NCBI GenBank assembly: GCA_963746325.1
Contig: CAVVBC010000003.1
Coordinates: 1 to 64,000, forward strand
From: RPQJ01 sp963746325
GTDB lineage: Bacteria > Pseudomonadota > Gammaproteobacteria > Steroidobacterales > Steroidobacteraceae
Reading direction: 5' to 3'
DNA: 64,000 bases
Shown: positions 1 through 7,853 of the stretch, piece by piece
How the letters are laid out: every line of letters starts with the position of its first letter
How positions within the stretch are numbered: position 1 is the stretch's first letter
Notes under the pieces: model-generated
The model's database searches: none
Told to the model about the DNA's origin: nothing
The model's input: the letters and a program-made list of their open reading frames with translations, nothing else
Translations under genes and position numbers: made by a program

Positions 1-106
1 CGTTCCGCAGGTGCGGCCTCGGCCGGCTCACGCAACCCGGCCGGAACGCGGCTCATCGTTTTCAGCGAGCCGCTCGTCGTGGACAGTGAGACCACCGAGA
101 GGGGCG

Positions 107-667
107 ATGGAGCGGGTTGACCAAGGAGCAGCTGGACGAGGAGTTCAGCGCCTTCGTCGCAGGCACCGGGTCGGCGGTGGGCCCACGTCGCGCGGCTGCT
201 CACCCGCGACGCCGACCGACGCCGAGGACCTCGTCCAGCAGGTCCTGACCCGGACCTACGCATCCTGGCGACGCATCCGCACCACCGACGTCCACGCCTA
301 CGTGCGCCGGGCGCTGCTCAACGCCTACCTCGACGAGCACCGGCGCCGGATGGTCCTCACCTTCCGGCCGATGTCGCACCACGAGCACGTCCTCGACACC
401 GAGGTGGCGAGCCGACGGGGGCGTCGACGACCGCGACGACCCGCCGCCTGCTCGGCACCCTGACCCCCGCGTGAACGTGCCGTGGTCGTGCTGCGCCACT
501 ACCTCGACGCGTCGCAGGCCGAGACCGCCGAGGTGCTCGGCGTGCTCGACCGGCACCGTCGCGGCCGCGCGTCACAGGGCACTGGCGAAGCTGCGCGTCG
601 CTCCAGAGCGCTCTGGGCCGCCACCATCGAGCTCCGACCGCCCTCACCACAGGAGACCCGCGCATGA
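107..667 (+). pseudogene. SigE-family RNA polymerase sigma factor, frameshifted (foreign fragment)
   Basis: The recognisable parts of one small ECF-type sigma factor are spread over three frames. Region 2 is seen around 205-350 (DAEDLVQQVLTRTY, then ALLNAYLDEHRRR) and region 4 around 475-600 (AVVVLRHYLDASQAETAEVL, then GTVAAARHRALAKLR). The likely stop overlaps the next ATG at 664. The family (SigE, actinobacterial) is inferred from these motifs. Base composition and protein type are unlike everything after position 1050. At least two one-base frame changes prevent a single translation. The exact start is uncertain; TTG at 117 or an upstream ATG are options. Confidence 0.6.
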
Positions 668-1050
668 GCACTCACCCTCTCCGACCTCCGCGACGTGCTC
701 GGCCGAGGAGCCGACCCGACCTGCGCGAGCCCGACCTCGACGCGATCGTGCGCGGGGGGACGACCCGCTCGTCGCCGGCGCACGGCCGGGCTGGTCGGCG
801 GCCTCGCCGCCGCGGCGGTCCTCGGAGCCGTCGGGGTCGGCACGGCGACCGACCGGGTGGGCGGTGCCGGTTCGGGCACGGGCGCCGACGCGGCCGTCGC
901 CGGCTCCCAGGACGTCACGGAGCAGGCCGAGCAGGCCCGCGCCGACGTCGCGCGGATCGAGCGCAGGCTGAGGGCCTTCGTCGACCGCCCGGACGCCGAC
1001 GCCAACGAGGACTCCTACGTCCTCGGCGCCCCCGACGCCGACGACGGCCG
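664..1050 (+). CDS. Truncated membrane protein downstream of sigma factor (actinobacterial-like)
   Basis: ATG at 664 overlaps the sigma-factor stop, the usual arrangement for a sigma factor and its partner membrane protein. A short N-terminal segment (LSDLRDVLGRGA, seen in two frames) is followed by one hydrophobic segment (LVGGLAAAAVLGAVGVGTAT) and a charged extracellular-type stretch (EQAEQARADVARIERRLRAF). The protein is cut off near 1050, where the sequence abruptly becomes UvrC. It may be an anti-sigma or associated membrane protein, but there is no diagnostic domain. There is at least one frame change inside. Confidence 0.45.
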
Positions 1051-1060
1051 TTCGACCTCA
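1040..1060. other. Probable chimeric junction (actinobacterial fragment joined to uvrC)
   Basis: Left of about 1050 the DNA is very GC-rich with actinobacterial-type proteins. Right of it the UvrC homology begins at its second or third residue (FDLNSFLASLPTKPGIY) with no start codon or ribosome-binding site. The open frame runs through the join only by chance. There is no transposon end, tRNA or repeat at the boundary. Confidence 0.7.
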
Positions 1061-2856
1061 ATTCGTTCCTGGCCTCGCTGCCGACCAAGCCGGGCATTTA
1101 CCGCATGCTCGACAAGGACGACGGCATTCTCTACGTCGGCAAGGCGCGGCACCTGCGTAACCGCGTGTCGAGTTACTTCCACGGTCGCGCCCAGGCGGAC
1201 AAGACCATGGCCATGGTCGCCCAGGTGGCCAGCGTAGAAATCACGGTCACGGCGTCCGAAACCGAGGCGCTGCTGCTCGAACACAACCTGATCAAGCAGC
1301 ACAAGCCGCGCTACAACATCCTGCTCAAGGACGACAAGAGCTTCCCGTTCATCCACGTCTCGGGCCACGCGTACCCGCGCATTTCGTTCTATCGCGGATC
1401 ACGCAAGCTGCCAGGGCGGTTTTTCGGGCCGTATCCCAGCACCGTCGCCACGCGCGAGACGCTGCTGCTGCTGCAGAAACTGTTCCGCCTGCGGCCCTGC
1501 GAGGACACGTTCTTCGCCAATCGCTCGCGGCCTTGCCTGCAGCACCAGATCGACCGCTGCACCGCGCCCTGCGTGGGGTTGATCACGCCGGAGCAGTACG
1601 CGCTCGACGTGGGTCACGCGATCAAGGTGCTCGACGGCCGCAACGTCGAGGTGATCGAAGACCTCGCCCGACGCATGGAAGAGGCCGCAGGCCAGCTGCA
1701 GTACGAACAGGCGGCGCGACTGCGCGACCAGATCCAGATGCTGCAGCAGATCCAGACCACGCAGGTGATGACGCGCATGTCGGATCACGACATCGACGCC
1801 GTCGGCATCGCGGGCGACCGGGGCGAGTTCTGCGTCTCGGTGGTGTTCGTGCGTGGCGGGCGCAACCTGGGCAGCTCGAATTATTTCCCGCAAGGCGGGC
1901 TCGGTGACGAAGGCGAAATGCTCGCGGGCTTCCTCGCGCAGTACTACCTGGCGCGCGAGGCCCCCGCGGAGATCATCCTGCCGCGACACATCGAAGGCGT
2001 GGACGCGCTGCAGGAGGCGCTGGCACAGAAAGCGGGGCACGGCGTGCAGTTGCGCACCAGCGTGCGCGGCACCCGTGCCCGCTGGATCGAGATGGCGCAG
2101 ACCAATGCGGCCCTGGGACTCAAGATGCGCGCGTCGAGCCGCGCGACGATTGCGGACCAGCTCGAGGCTGTCGGGCGCGAGCTGAGCCTGGGCAAGACAC
2201 CGGCCCGCATCGAGTGTTTCGACGTCAGTCATTCGATGGGCGAATCGGCGGTGGCGTCCTGCGTCGTTCTCGGCCCCGAGGGGCCGCTCAAGAGCGATTA
2301 CCGCCGTTTCAACCTGCGCGACCTCACGCCGGGCGACGACTACGCCGGGATCGCCCAGGCCGTCGAGCGACGCTTCACGCGCGTGCAGCGCGGCGAGGCG
2401 CCGATGCCCGACCTGCTGCTCATCGATGGCGGACCAGGTCAGTTGAACGCGGCAATGACTGCGCTCGAGCGCATCGGGGTGTCGGGCCTGGCGGTGGTGG
2501 GTGTCGCCAAGGGCGTCGACCGCAGGGCAGGGCAGGAGCGCCTGTTCTTTCCCGGGCAGGAGGCCGCGCTTATACTCGCGGACGAGTCTCCGGCCTTGCG
2601 ATTGATCCAGCGAGTGCGCGACGAGGCACATCGCTTTGCGATCACGGGGCACCGGCAATCGCGCGACCGCAGTCGCCGTGAGTCGTGGCTCGAAGAGATT
2701 CCGGGCCTTGGCCCGAAGCGGCGCCGGGAACTGCTGACGGCTTTCGGCGGACTGCAGGGAATCCGGCAGGCCTCGGTGGAAGACCTGGCGCGGGTGCACG
2801 GCATCAGCCGGCAGTTGGCAAAAGAAATTTTCGAACGCATGAATCCTGGGCCCTGA
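1051..2856 (+). CDS. uvrC: UvrABC system protein C (excinuclease subunit), start codon missing
   Basis: UvrC makes the two incisions around a DNA lesion in nucleotide excision repair, with UvrB. The roughly 600 residues seen match the usual family length. In order they are: the GIY-YIG nuclease domain (GIYRM, then ILYVGKARHLRNRV), a Cys-rich stretch (CLQHQIDRCTAPCVG), the UVR motif that binds UvrB (YEQAARLRDQI), the RNase H-like second nuclease (IECFDVSHSMGESAVAS) and a C-terminal double helix-hairpin-helix (IPGLGPKRRRELL, then VHGISRQLAKEIFERM). Homology begins at 1051 inside a longer open frame whose upstream 129 codons are foreign, so the true start lies outside the assembled sequence. pgsA follows after 12 bases, the standard gammaproteobacterial arrangement. 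Confidence 0.95.
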   Translation, partial: FDLNSFLASLPTKPGIYRMLDKDDGILYVGKARHLRNRVSSYFHGRAQADKTMAMVAQVASVEITVTASETEALLLEHNLIKQHKPRYNILLKDDKSFPFIHVSGHAYPRISFYRGSRKLPGRFFGPYPSTVATRETLLLLQKLFRLRPCEDTFFANRSRPCLQHQIDRCTAPCVGLITPEQYALDVGHAIKVLDGRNVEVIEDLARRMEEAAGQLQYEQAARLRDQIQMLQQIQTTQVMTRMSDHDIDAVGIAGDRGEFCVSVVFVRGGRNLGSSNYFPQGGLGDEGEMLAGFLAQYYLAREAPAEIILPRHIEGVDALQEALAQKAGHGVQLRTSVRGTRARWIEMAQTNAALGLKMRASSRATIADQLEAVGRELSLGKTPARIECFDVSHSMGESAVASCVVLGPEGPLKSDYRRFNLRDLTPGDDYAGIAQAVERRFTRVQRGEAPMPDLLLIDGGPGQLNAAMTALERIGVSGLAVVGVAKGVDRRAGQERLFFPGQEAALILADESPALRLIQRVRDEAHRFAITGHRQSRDRSRRESWLEEIPGLGPKRRRELLTAFGGLQGIRQASVEDLARVHGISRQLAKEIFERMNPGP

Positions 2857-2868
2857 CCGAGCCACCGC

Positions 2869-3438
2869 GTGAACCTCCAGTCGCTACCGAACACGCTCAC
2901 CATCGGCCGCATCATCGCGGTGCCGCTGTTCGTGCTGCTTTTTTACTGGGGTGGCCCGCTGGGCGACCCGCTGGCGGCGCTGGTGTTCATCCTCGCCGCG
3001 ATCACCGACTGGGTCGACGGCTACCTGGCACGCAAGCTGGGGGTGACCACGCCCCTGGGCGAGTTCCTCGACCCGGTGGCCGACAAGCTGATGGTTGCCA
3101 TCGCGCTGATCCTGCTGGTCGCGCACGATACGCGGCCCATCATCGTGGTGTCGGCCATGGTCATCGTAGGCCGCGAGATCACGGTGTCGGCGCTGCGCGA
3201 ATGGATGGCGCACCTGGGCGCCCGGGCCAAGGTGAAGGTGTCGTCGCTCGGCAAGTGGAAGACCATCGTGCAGATGGTGGGCCTGAGCTTCATGGTCTAC
3301 CGCAGCGACCTCTTCGGCCTCCCGATCTACGACATGGGCATCGTCCTGCTGGTGATCGCGGCCGTCCTGACCCTCTGGTCGATGGTTGCGTACCTGCAGG
3401 TGGCCTGGCCGGAGCTCCGGCGCCCCCCAACCCCTTGA
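2869..3438 (+). CDS. pgsA: CDP-diacylglycerol--glycerol-3-phosphate 3-phosphatidyltransferase
   Basis: This enzyme makes phosphatidylglycerophosphate, the committed step to phosphatidylglycerol and cardiolipin, in the inner membrane. The 189-residue length is typical. The CDP-alcohol phosphatidyltransferase motif is complete: DGYLAR followed by GEFLDPVADKL, giving DGx2ARx8Gx3Dx3D. Several hydrophobic helices are visible (AVPLFVLLFYWG, LMVAIALILLVA, GIVLLVIAAVLTLW). The start is GTG at 2869, right after the uvrC stop, so the pair is probably cotranscribed. Its last codons overlap the promoter proposed for the tRNA genes. Confidence 0.95.
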   Translation: MNLQSLPNTLTIGRIIAVPLFVLLFYWGGPLGDPLAALVFILAAITDWVDGYLARKLGVTTPLGEFLDPVADKLMVAIALILLVAHDTRPIIVVSAMVIVGREITVSALREWMAHLGARAKVKVSSLGKWKTIVQMVGLSFMVYRSDLFGLPIYDMGIVLLVIAAVLTLWSMVAYLQVAWPELRRPPTP

Positions 3439-3463
3439 CAGCCAGCGGGTTGGACGACAAAAT
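3435..3463 (+). promoter_or_regulatory. Sigma-70 promoter of the tRNA-Gly/tRNA-Cys unit
   Basis: A perfect -35 box TTGACA (3435-3440) is separated by 17 bases from CAAAAT (3458-3463), which matches the -10 consensus at four of six positions. Transcription would start near 3470, about 30 bases before tRNA-Gly. The -35 box overlaps the pgsA stop codon. Confidence 0.65.
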
Positions 3464-3467
3464 TCAC

Positions 3468-3495
3468 GGCTCGCGAAAGTTCGCTTTCGTGAGCC
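3468..3495 (+). other. UUCG-capped hairpin in the tRNA leader
   Basis: Arms 3468-3479 and 3484-3495 pair over 12 positions (one G-T) around a TTCG tetraloop at 3480-3483. It ends three bases before tRNA-Gly and lies at the predicted 5' end of the transcript, so it may guide leader processing or be an attenuator. There is no U-tract, so it is not a classic terminator. Confidence 0.6.
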
Positions 3496-3498
3496 CAA

Positions 3499-3574
3499 GC
3501 GGGTGTAGCTCAGTTGGTAGAGCGCGACCTTGCCAAGGTCGAGGTCACGAGTTCGAGCCTCGTTACCCGCTCCA
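3499..3574 (+). tRNA. tRNA-Gly (anticodon GCC)
   Basis: The acceptor stem GCGGGTG pairs with TACCCGC, the T arm is GTTCGAGCC, and CCA is encoded at the 3' end (3572-3574). The anticodon GCC sits in CTTGCCAAG. Length is 76 bases including CCA. The position after pgsA is the conserved gammaproteobacterial location. Confidence 0.97.
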
Positions 3575-3586
3575 GTTTCTAACCTG

Positions 3587-3615
3587 ACCCCGGGCCCTCC
3601 CGGGGTTATGTTTTT
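3587..3615 (+). terminator. Hairpin with U-rich tail between the two tRNAs
   Basis: ACCCCGGG (3587-3594) and CCCGGGGT (3599-3606) form a perfect 8-bp stem with a 4-base loop, followed by TATGTTTTT. It looks like an intrinsic terminator, but tRNA-Cys follows 26 bases later on the same strand. It may therefore be a partial terminator or a processing structure. Confidence 0.55.
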
Positions 3616-3640
3616 CTGGTGGGTGTTTTTTCGCCATCGC

Positions 3641-3714
3641 GGCTAGGTGGCAGAGTGGTCATGCAGCGGCCTGCAAAGCCGTGTACGCCGGTTCGATTCC
3701 GACCCTAGCCTCCA
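3641..3714 (+). tRNA. tRNA-Cys (anticodon GCA)
   Basis: The acceptor stem GGCTAGG pairs with CCTAGCC, the T arm is GGTTCGATTCC, the anticodon is GCA in CTGCAAA, and CCA is encoded at the 3' end. Length is 74 bases. A tRNA-Leu often follows in related genomes, but I see none here. Confidence 0.96.
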
Positions 3715-3851
3715 CATCCCTACGCAACTGTCCGCAGTGATCGCACGCCGCCGCAGCGGCTGCGGGAATGCCAGCCGCTGGCTCGCCGCGCTGAAGGCGC
3801 AGCGGAGCGGACGCTGGCGAATTCAGTCGCCAGTTTGCGACAAATTCACGC

Positions 3852-3880
3852 TTGTTCAGCTTGCGCAAACGACGATACTT
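3852..3880 (+). promoter_or_regulatory. Weak promoter candidate upstream of the riboswitch
   Basis: TTGTTC (3852-3857) and GATACT (3874-3879), 16 bases apart, resemble a sigma-70 promoter. They would give a transcript starting roughly 100 bases before the riboswitch core. The -35 match is poor; TTGACC at 3904 is an alternative with no good -10. Nothing else is recognisable between tRNA-Cys and the riboswitch. Confidence 0.3.
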
Positions 3881-3987
3881 CCGTGGCACCGTCTGTACCA
3901 GCGTTGACCCCGGGAAAGGGGGGACAAAGCAGAGGTCGCGGTGTCGGTGTCGTCACATCCGGTTCAATCCGGTGCACGGCAACCTGT

Positions 3988-4072
3988 CGCTGACAAAGGC
4001 AAACCTGCCGTAAGGCGGGGGCGCAAAACCTCCGGTCCTTGGTGCGTTTCCCAGGATAGCGGGGCTGCCGGC
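3988..4072 (+). ncRNA. Cyclic di-GMP-I (GEMM-I) riboswitch
   Basis: The conserved core is present in order: GGCAAACC, a short stem capped by a GTAA tetraloop, GGGGCGCAAA, then CCTCCGG and CCT (3998-4040). The second half contains AGGATAGCGGGGCTGCCGG, equivalent to the tetraloop-receptor and P1 side of the family. The class senses cyclic di-GMP and often controls surface or matrix proteins. Here it precedes a secreted Ig-repeat protein on the same strand, about 240 bases upstream of its signal peptide. The family call rests on motif memory, not on a covariance-model score. No clear expression platform is visible; a 6-bp hairpin at 4089-4105 lies just downstream. Confidence 0.8.
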
Positions 4073-4311
4073 ACACGATGGCTTGCCAGGGTCTCGACGA
4101 CCCTCGAAGCATCACCCCGAGCATCCCGCAATGGTCCTGCAATCACAGGCCGGTATTGTTTTGCGTCGTCGACTGCGTCACCCGAAGTTCCGCGCCGCAG
4201 GCGTAGGCAAGAAAATCTGGGGGCTGATCAATGCGTGGTCTCGCTTCTGGCGAGCGCGCCGGAGTGCCCGAGTAGTGAAGTTTCCGTTGATTCCTGGAGC
4301 CAGAGGCTCCG

Positions 4312-6000
4312 TTCAAGGCTTTTCTGTTGTTGTTGCTGGCGTTCTGCCAGCCCACCTTTGCCGCGACGACCAACCGCCGCCGACGATTTCGGGCACACCG
4401 CCCGCCACCGCGACTGTCGGCGTGACTTACACGTTTCAGCCGGTCGCGGCGGATCCTGAAGGCGCGACCTTGGTGTACGCCATCACCAATCGTGCCGTCC
4501 TGGGCAGTGTTCAGTACCAGTACGGGACGGTTGAGCGGTACGCCAAGCGTCGCCGGCACCCACGAGAATATTCGCATCACGGTCCGTGACAGCGGATTGA
4601 TGGTCGGGCTGCCGATCTTCACGATCGTCGTTGCCTCTGCGCGACCGTCAACCGTCCGCCGGTGATCAGCGGCAGCCCGCCACGTCGGTCGCGGTGGGTC
4701 AGGCCTACAGCTTTACGCCGACCGCGTCCGATCCGGACGGCAATGCATTGACCTTCAGTATCACGAACAAGCCGCGTGGGCCACGTTCAGCTCGACCACG
4801 GGCCGGTTGAGCGGCACGCCCACGGTGGCTGGAACGTCGTCCAACATTTCGATCAGAGTGTCCGACGGCGCCTTGTCCGCGACGCTCGCGAGCTTCTCTG
4901 TCACCGCAACGGCCGTAGCCAATCGCGCGCCAGTGATCAGCGGGACGCCTGCCAAGTCGGTCACGGTGGGCCAGGCCTACAGCTTCACGCCGACCGCCTC
5001 CGACCCGGACGGCAATAAATTGACCTTCAGTATCAGCAACAAGCCGGCGTGGGCCACGTTCAGCTCGACCACGGGCCGGTTGAGCGGCACGCCCACGGCG
5101 GCTGGAACGTCGTCCAGCATTGCGATCAAAGTGTCCGACGGCTCGTTGTCTGCGTCGCTCGCAAGCTTCTCCATCACTGCAACGGCCGCTGCCAACCGCG
5201 CGCCGACGATCAGCGGGACGCCCGCCAAGTCGGTCACGGTGGGCCAGGCCTACAGCTTCACGCCGACCGCCTCCGACCCGGACGGCAATAAATTGACCTT
5301 CAGTATCAGCAACAAGCCGGCGTGGGCCACGTTCAGCTCGACCACGGGCCGGTTGAGCGGCACGCCGACGGCGGCTGCAACGTCGTCCAGCATTACGATC
5401 AAAGTGTCCGACGGCTCCTTGTCTGCGACGCTCGCGAGCTTCGCCATCACCGCAACGGCCGTCGTCAACCGCCCGCCCGTGATCGGCGGTAAGCCGGTGA
5501 CCACCGCCGGCACCGGCCAGCCGTATTCCTTCAGGCCCACGGCATCGGATGCGGATGGCGACCCGCTGACGTTCACCGTCACGAACAAGCCCGCCTGGGC
5601 CTCGTTCGACACTGCCAATGGCACGCTCTATGGCACGCCCACGACCAGCGGTAGTTTTGCGAATATCGTCATCCGCGTCAGCGACGGCAAAGCTTCGGCG
5701 TCCTTGCCGGCCTTCGCGATTGCGGTCACCGCGAATGCAACGCGTTCGGTCACGGTGTCGTGGCGGGCGCCAACCACGAATACCGACGGCAAGCCCTTGA
5801 CGGGCCTCACCGGTTTTCGTGTGTTCGCCGGCACCACTCCGGGGCAGTACAGCCAGGTCGTCGAAGTCCCCAATCCCGCCGTCCTGTCCGCCGTCCTGGC
5901 TGACCTGGCAACCGGGAACCGGTGGTACTTCGTCGTCACCGCTCTCAACAGCGGCGGCTTCGAAAGCGGGTATTCGCAGGAAGTCAGCGTCAGCCTCTGA
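4312..6000 (+). CDS. Secreted Ig-like repeat protein with C-terminal fibronectin type III domain (frameshifted)
   Basis: A signal-peptide-like segment (FKAFLLLLLAFCQPTFA, from 4312) leads into five or six tandem Ig-like/cadherin-like repeats of about 91 residues. Each carries VGQAYSFTPTASDPDG, NKPAWATF and GRLSGTPTAAGT motifs (putative Ig family, He_PIG type). The C-terminus (about residues 310-397 of the open frame from 4807) is an FN3-like domain (SVTVSWRAPTTNTDGKPLTG ... NRWYFVVTALN). The product should be exported and act in adhesion or polymer binding. Only 4807-6000 is one open frame. The N-terminal part needs at least five one-base corrections (near 4372, 4497, 4643, 4680 and 4772), and no in-frame ATG precedes the signal peptide. 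The upstream GEMM-I element suggests control by cyclic di-GMP. Confidence 0.75.
4664..5490 (+). repeat. Tandem 273-bp repeats within the Ig-repeat gene
   Basis: Three consecutive copies share long identical stretches; for example GGCCTACAGCTT recurs at 4702, 4974 and 5247. The second and third copies are exactly 273 bases (91 codons) apart and nearly identical at DNA level. The first to second distance is 272 because one G is missing in AAGCCGCGTGG near 4772. A further, more diverged unit follows at about 5470-5745. Confidence 0.9.
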
Positions 6001-6016
6001 GCTGAGCCGAACCGAA

Positions 6017-6052
6017 CCGGACCGGGGGAGGGTTTTGCCGGCCCCGGTCCGG
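6017..6052. terminator. Bidirectional terminator-type hairpin between convergent genes
   Basis: CCGGACCGGGG (6017-6027) and CCCCGGTCCGG (6042-6052) form a perfect 11-bp stem around a 14-base loop containing TTTT. It lies 17 bases after the Ig-repeat stop and 20 bases from the convergent SnoaL-like stop. It lacks a U-tract, so it could also act as an mRNA 3'-end stabiliser. Confidence 0.6.
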
Positions 6053-6072
6053 CCTCGACGAGACTGCGTCGT

Positions 6073-6522
6073 TCAGCCGGCTGCCTTGCGGGCGGCGAGT
6101 TCCGCCACGTGCACGGGCGGAGCTTCGCCCTTGCGCTGCTTCTCGATCGTCAGGTAGTCGACGTAGTCGCGCCAACCGCAGATCTTGTCGCCGCGAAACT
6201 CGATGACGCCGACATACGGCGCCACGACCGTCCGGCCGTCCGTGCCGTCGAACTCGTCCACTCCTTCCACGAACAACCGGTCGGCGGTTTCCGAGTGATT
6301 GAAGATGCGCCAACGGATCGATCCGGGTGCGTCCGAGATGGCACCGCCAAATGCGGTGATGAATGCGGCAGCGGCGGCCTTGCCGACCACGGGCGGCTTC
6401 GCCGTGGCGGCCACGTGCCAGACGATGTCGTCGGTCATGGCGGCGAGCACGGACGCGGCGTCCTTGCGGCGCCAATGGTTGATCACGGCCTGAAACTGGT
6501 CGTAGCGGGGCGTGGCGGACAT
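6073..6522 (-). CDS. SnoaL-like / limonene-epoxide-hydrolase-like (NTF2 fold) protein
   Basis: A 149-residue cytosolic protein with the alpha+beta barrel signature of the SnoaL/LEH group. An N-terminal helix region (FQAVINHWRRKDAASVLAAM) precedes TDDIVWHV; later come FEGVDEFD-like residues (VEGVDEFDGTDGRTV), APYVGVIEFRGDKICGWRDY and DYLTIEKQ. Members hydrolyse epoxides, cyclise polyketides or have no known reaction, so the substrate cannot be assigned. The W-x-D-Y tail is typical of the limonene-epoxide-hydrolase side. It is a stand-alone gene, convergent with the Ig-repeat gene. Confidence 0.75.
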   Translation of the reverse strand: MSATPRYDQFQAVINHWRRKDAASVLAAMTDDIVWHVAATAKPPVVGKAAAAAFITAFGGAISDAPGSIRWRIFNHSETADRLFVEGVDEFDGTDGRTVVAPYVGVIEFRGDKICGWRDYVDYLTIEKQRKGEAPPVHVAELAARKAAG

Positions 6523-6621
6523 CGTCGGCTCCTCTGCGTTTCAGTCTAATTAGACAAGCAACCCGAAAGGTAGCACGAGGCCGGGCCGCCGCGGGGACGG
6601 CGTGGCAGGAGGCTGCCGGGG

Positions 6622-7131
6622 TCAGCCGGAGCGGGAGCTGGATTTGAGCAGCAGGTTCTGCAGCACGCCGGGCCCGAGCGTGCGACTGAGCTCCTTGATC
6701 GCGATCAGTGGCAGCAGGATCAGCAGGGCCAGCAGGCACTTGGCCAGCATCTGCACCACCGAATGCTGCTCGAACCCGGCCATGGTCTGGCCGATGGACG
6801 AGCCGTGATGCAGTCCGACGAGTACTTCTTCGACAATCGTCAGCACGATCAGCAGCAGCAGGAACTGCAGTGCCTTGGTCACTATCGCGCCCAGCAGATG
6901 CGGCGCCCGCGTGCTGCTGCCCACCCCGACGGCCTCGCCGATCAGGATGAACTTGCCGAAGATCAGCGCCTTGATCGCGACGGCCGCCAGGTTGGCCATG
7001 ACGTCGGTGCCGCCGGTCCAGGTCGTCTCGTAGAACCAGAGGACGGCGAAGCAGACGAACAGGTAGCCGGCGACGAGTGCGTAATTGCGCAGCTCGTCGC
7101 CGGCACGTTCCCTGACCGAGGCCTTGTCCAT
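6622..7131 (-). CDS. Small integral membrane protein, four predicted TM segments
   Basis: A 169-residue inner-membrane protein of unrecognised family. Hydrophobic segments are visible at YALVAGYLFVCFAVLWFY, NLAAVAIKALIFGKFILIG, ALQFLLLLIVLTIVEEVLVG and MLAKCLLALLILLPLIAI, with short charged ends. It is the last gene of an operon with the DUF3313 gene (11-base gap) and the barrel gene upstream, which suggests a shared envelope role. The ATG at 7131 (MDKASVRERAG) was chosen because it follows the upstream stop; no frameshift is apparent. Confidence 0.7.
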   Translation of the reverse strand: MDKASVRERAGDELRNYALVAGYLFVCFAVLWFYETTWTGGTDVMANLAAVAIKALIFGKFILIGEAVGVGSSTRAPHLLGAIVTKALQFLLLLIVLTIVEEVLVGLHHGSSIGQTMAGFEQHSVVQMLAKCLLALLILLPLIAIKELSRTLGPGVLQNLLLKSSSRSG

Positions 7132-7142
7132 CGGGAAGGCGG

Positions 7143-7836
7143 TTACTTGCCGCTCTTGCCGTGGATCATGTCCAGGCGCTCGCGCAGCTCGTGGGCCCAG
7201 TCCCGCAGGATGCGGTCGGCGGCCTGCGTGTTCGTGACCCTGTTGGCCTGCTTGGCGAACGCGTCGTTGTCTTCCTCTGCGTCCATGATGCGGGCGAGCA
7301 GGGTGTTGGTGGAGGAGTCCCACAACTCGAGGTACAGCGTCATCTGTCCGGCCGAACGCACGACGGTGGCGCCGTAGCCTGCCGACATCAGGTCGGGCGC
7401 AGTCACTTCGACGTTGAGCAGCGCCGGCCGCAGCACCAGCACGTCGGGCGCGGCCGTGTCCACGACCTGGTAACCGCCCTTGTTCTGGAGTTCGTCGACG
7501 AAGATCTTCTTGAACTCGGCGGCGAGGCCGGTCTTCATGCGCTCGACGTCCTTGTCGGACACCTTGTTCTCGAGACCGACGCGGCTGCGGTTGTAGTCCT
7601 TCTGCCAGTCCTTTTCGAACTCGACCAGGGCGTCGAGGATGGCCACTCGCTGGTACTGGGTGAAGGTCGCGCCCGGCTTGATGTAGACGATCCGGTGCTT
7701 GTCCTTCTGCGGCTGCAACTGCAGGCCGTCCTCGCTGACCTGTGGCGGCGCGTCGGCGCGCCTGAACGGGCGCGCTGGCCACCAACGCAAGCCCCATGAC
7801 GAGGCCGCTGATCCATCCACTGTGCTGTGATTTCAT
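7143..7836 (-). CDS. DUF3313-type exported protein (one frameshift)
   Basis: The N-terminus (MKSQHSGWISGLVMGLALVA ... PVQA) is a clear signal peptide without a lipobox Cys, with an AGGGGA ribosome-binding site before ATG 7836. The mature part lies in another frame from about 7765: IVYIKPGATFTQYQRV, then FEKDWQKDYNRSR, DVLVLRPALLNVEVTAPD and MTLYLELWDSSTNTLLAR, a pattern I associate with the DUF3313 family of periplasmic or outer-membrane-associated proteins. One missing or extra base in the GC-rich stretch around 7762-7772 explains the switch. It sits 17 bases after the barrel gene and 11 before the membrane-protein gene, probably as one transcript. Function is unknown. Confidence 0.7.
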
Positions 7837-7853
7837 TGTTCGCTTTCCCCTCA

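Noticed and set aside
664..1050. N-terminal extension of UvrC giving a 730-residue protein
   Set aside because: The first 129 codons have no UvrC homology, are Arg/Pro-rich and lie in foreign-looking DNA; the fusion frame is accidental at a probable chimeric join.
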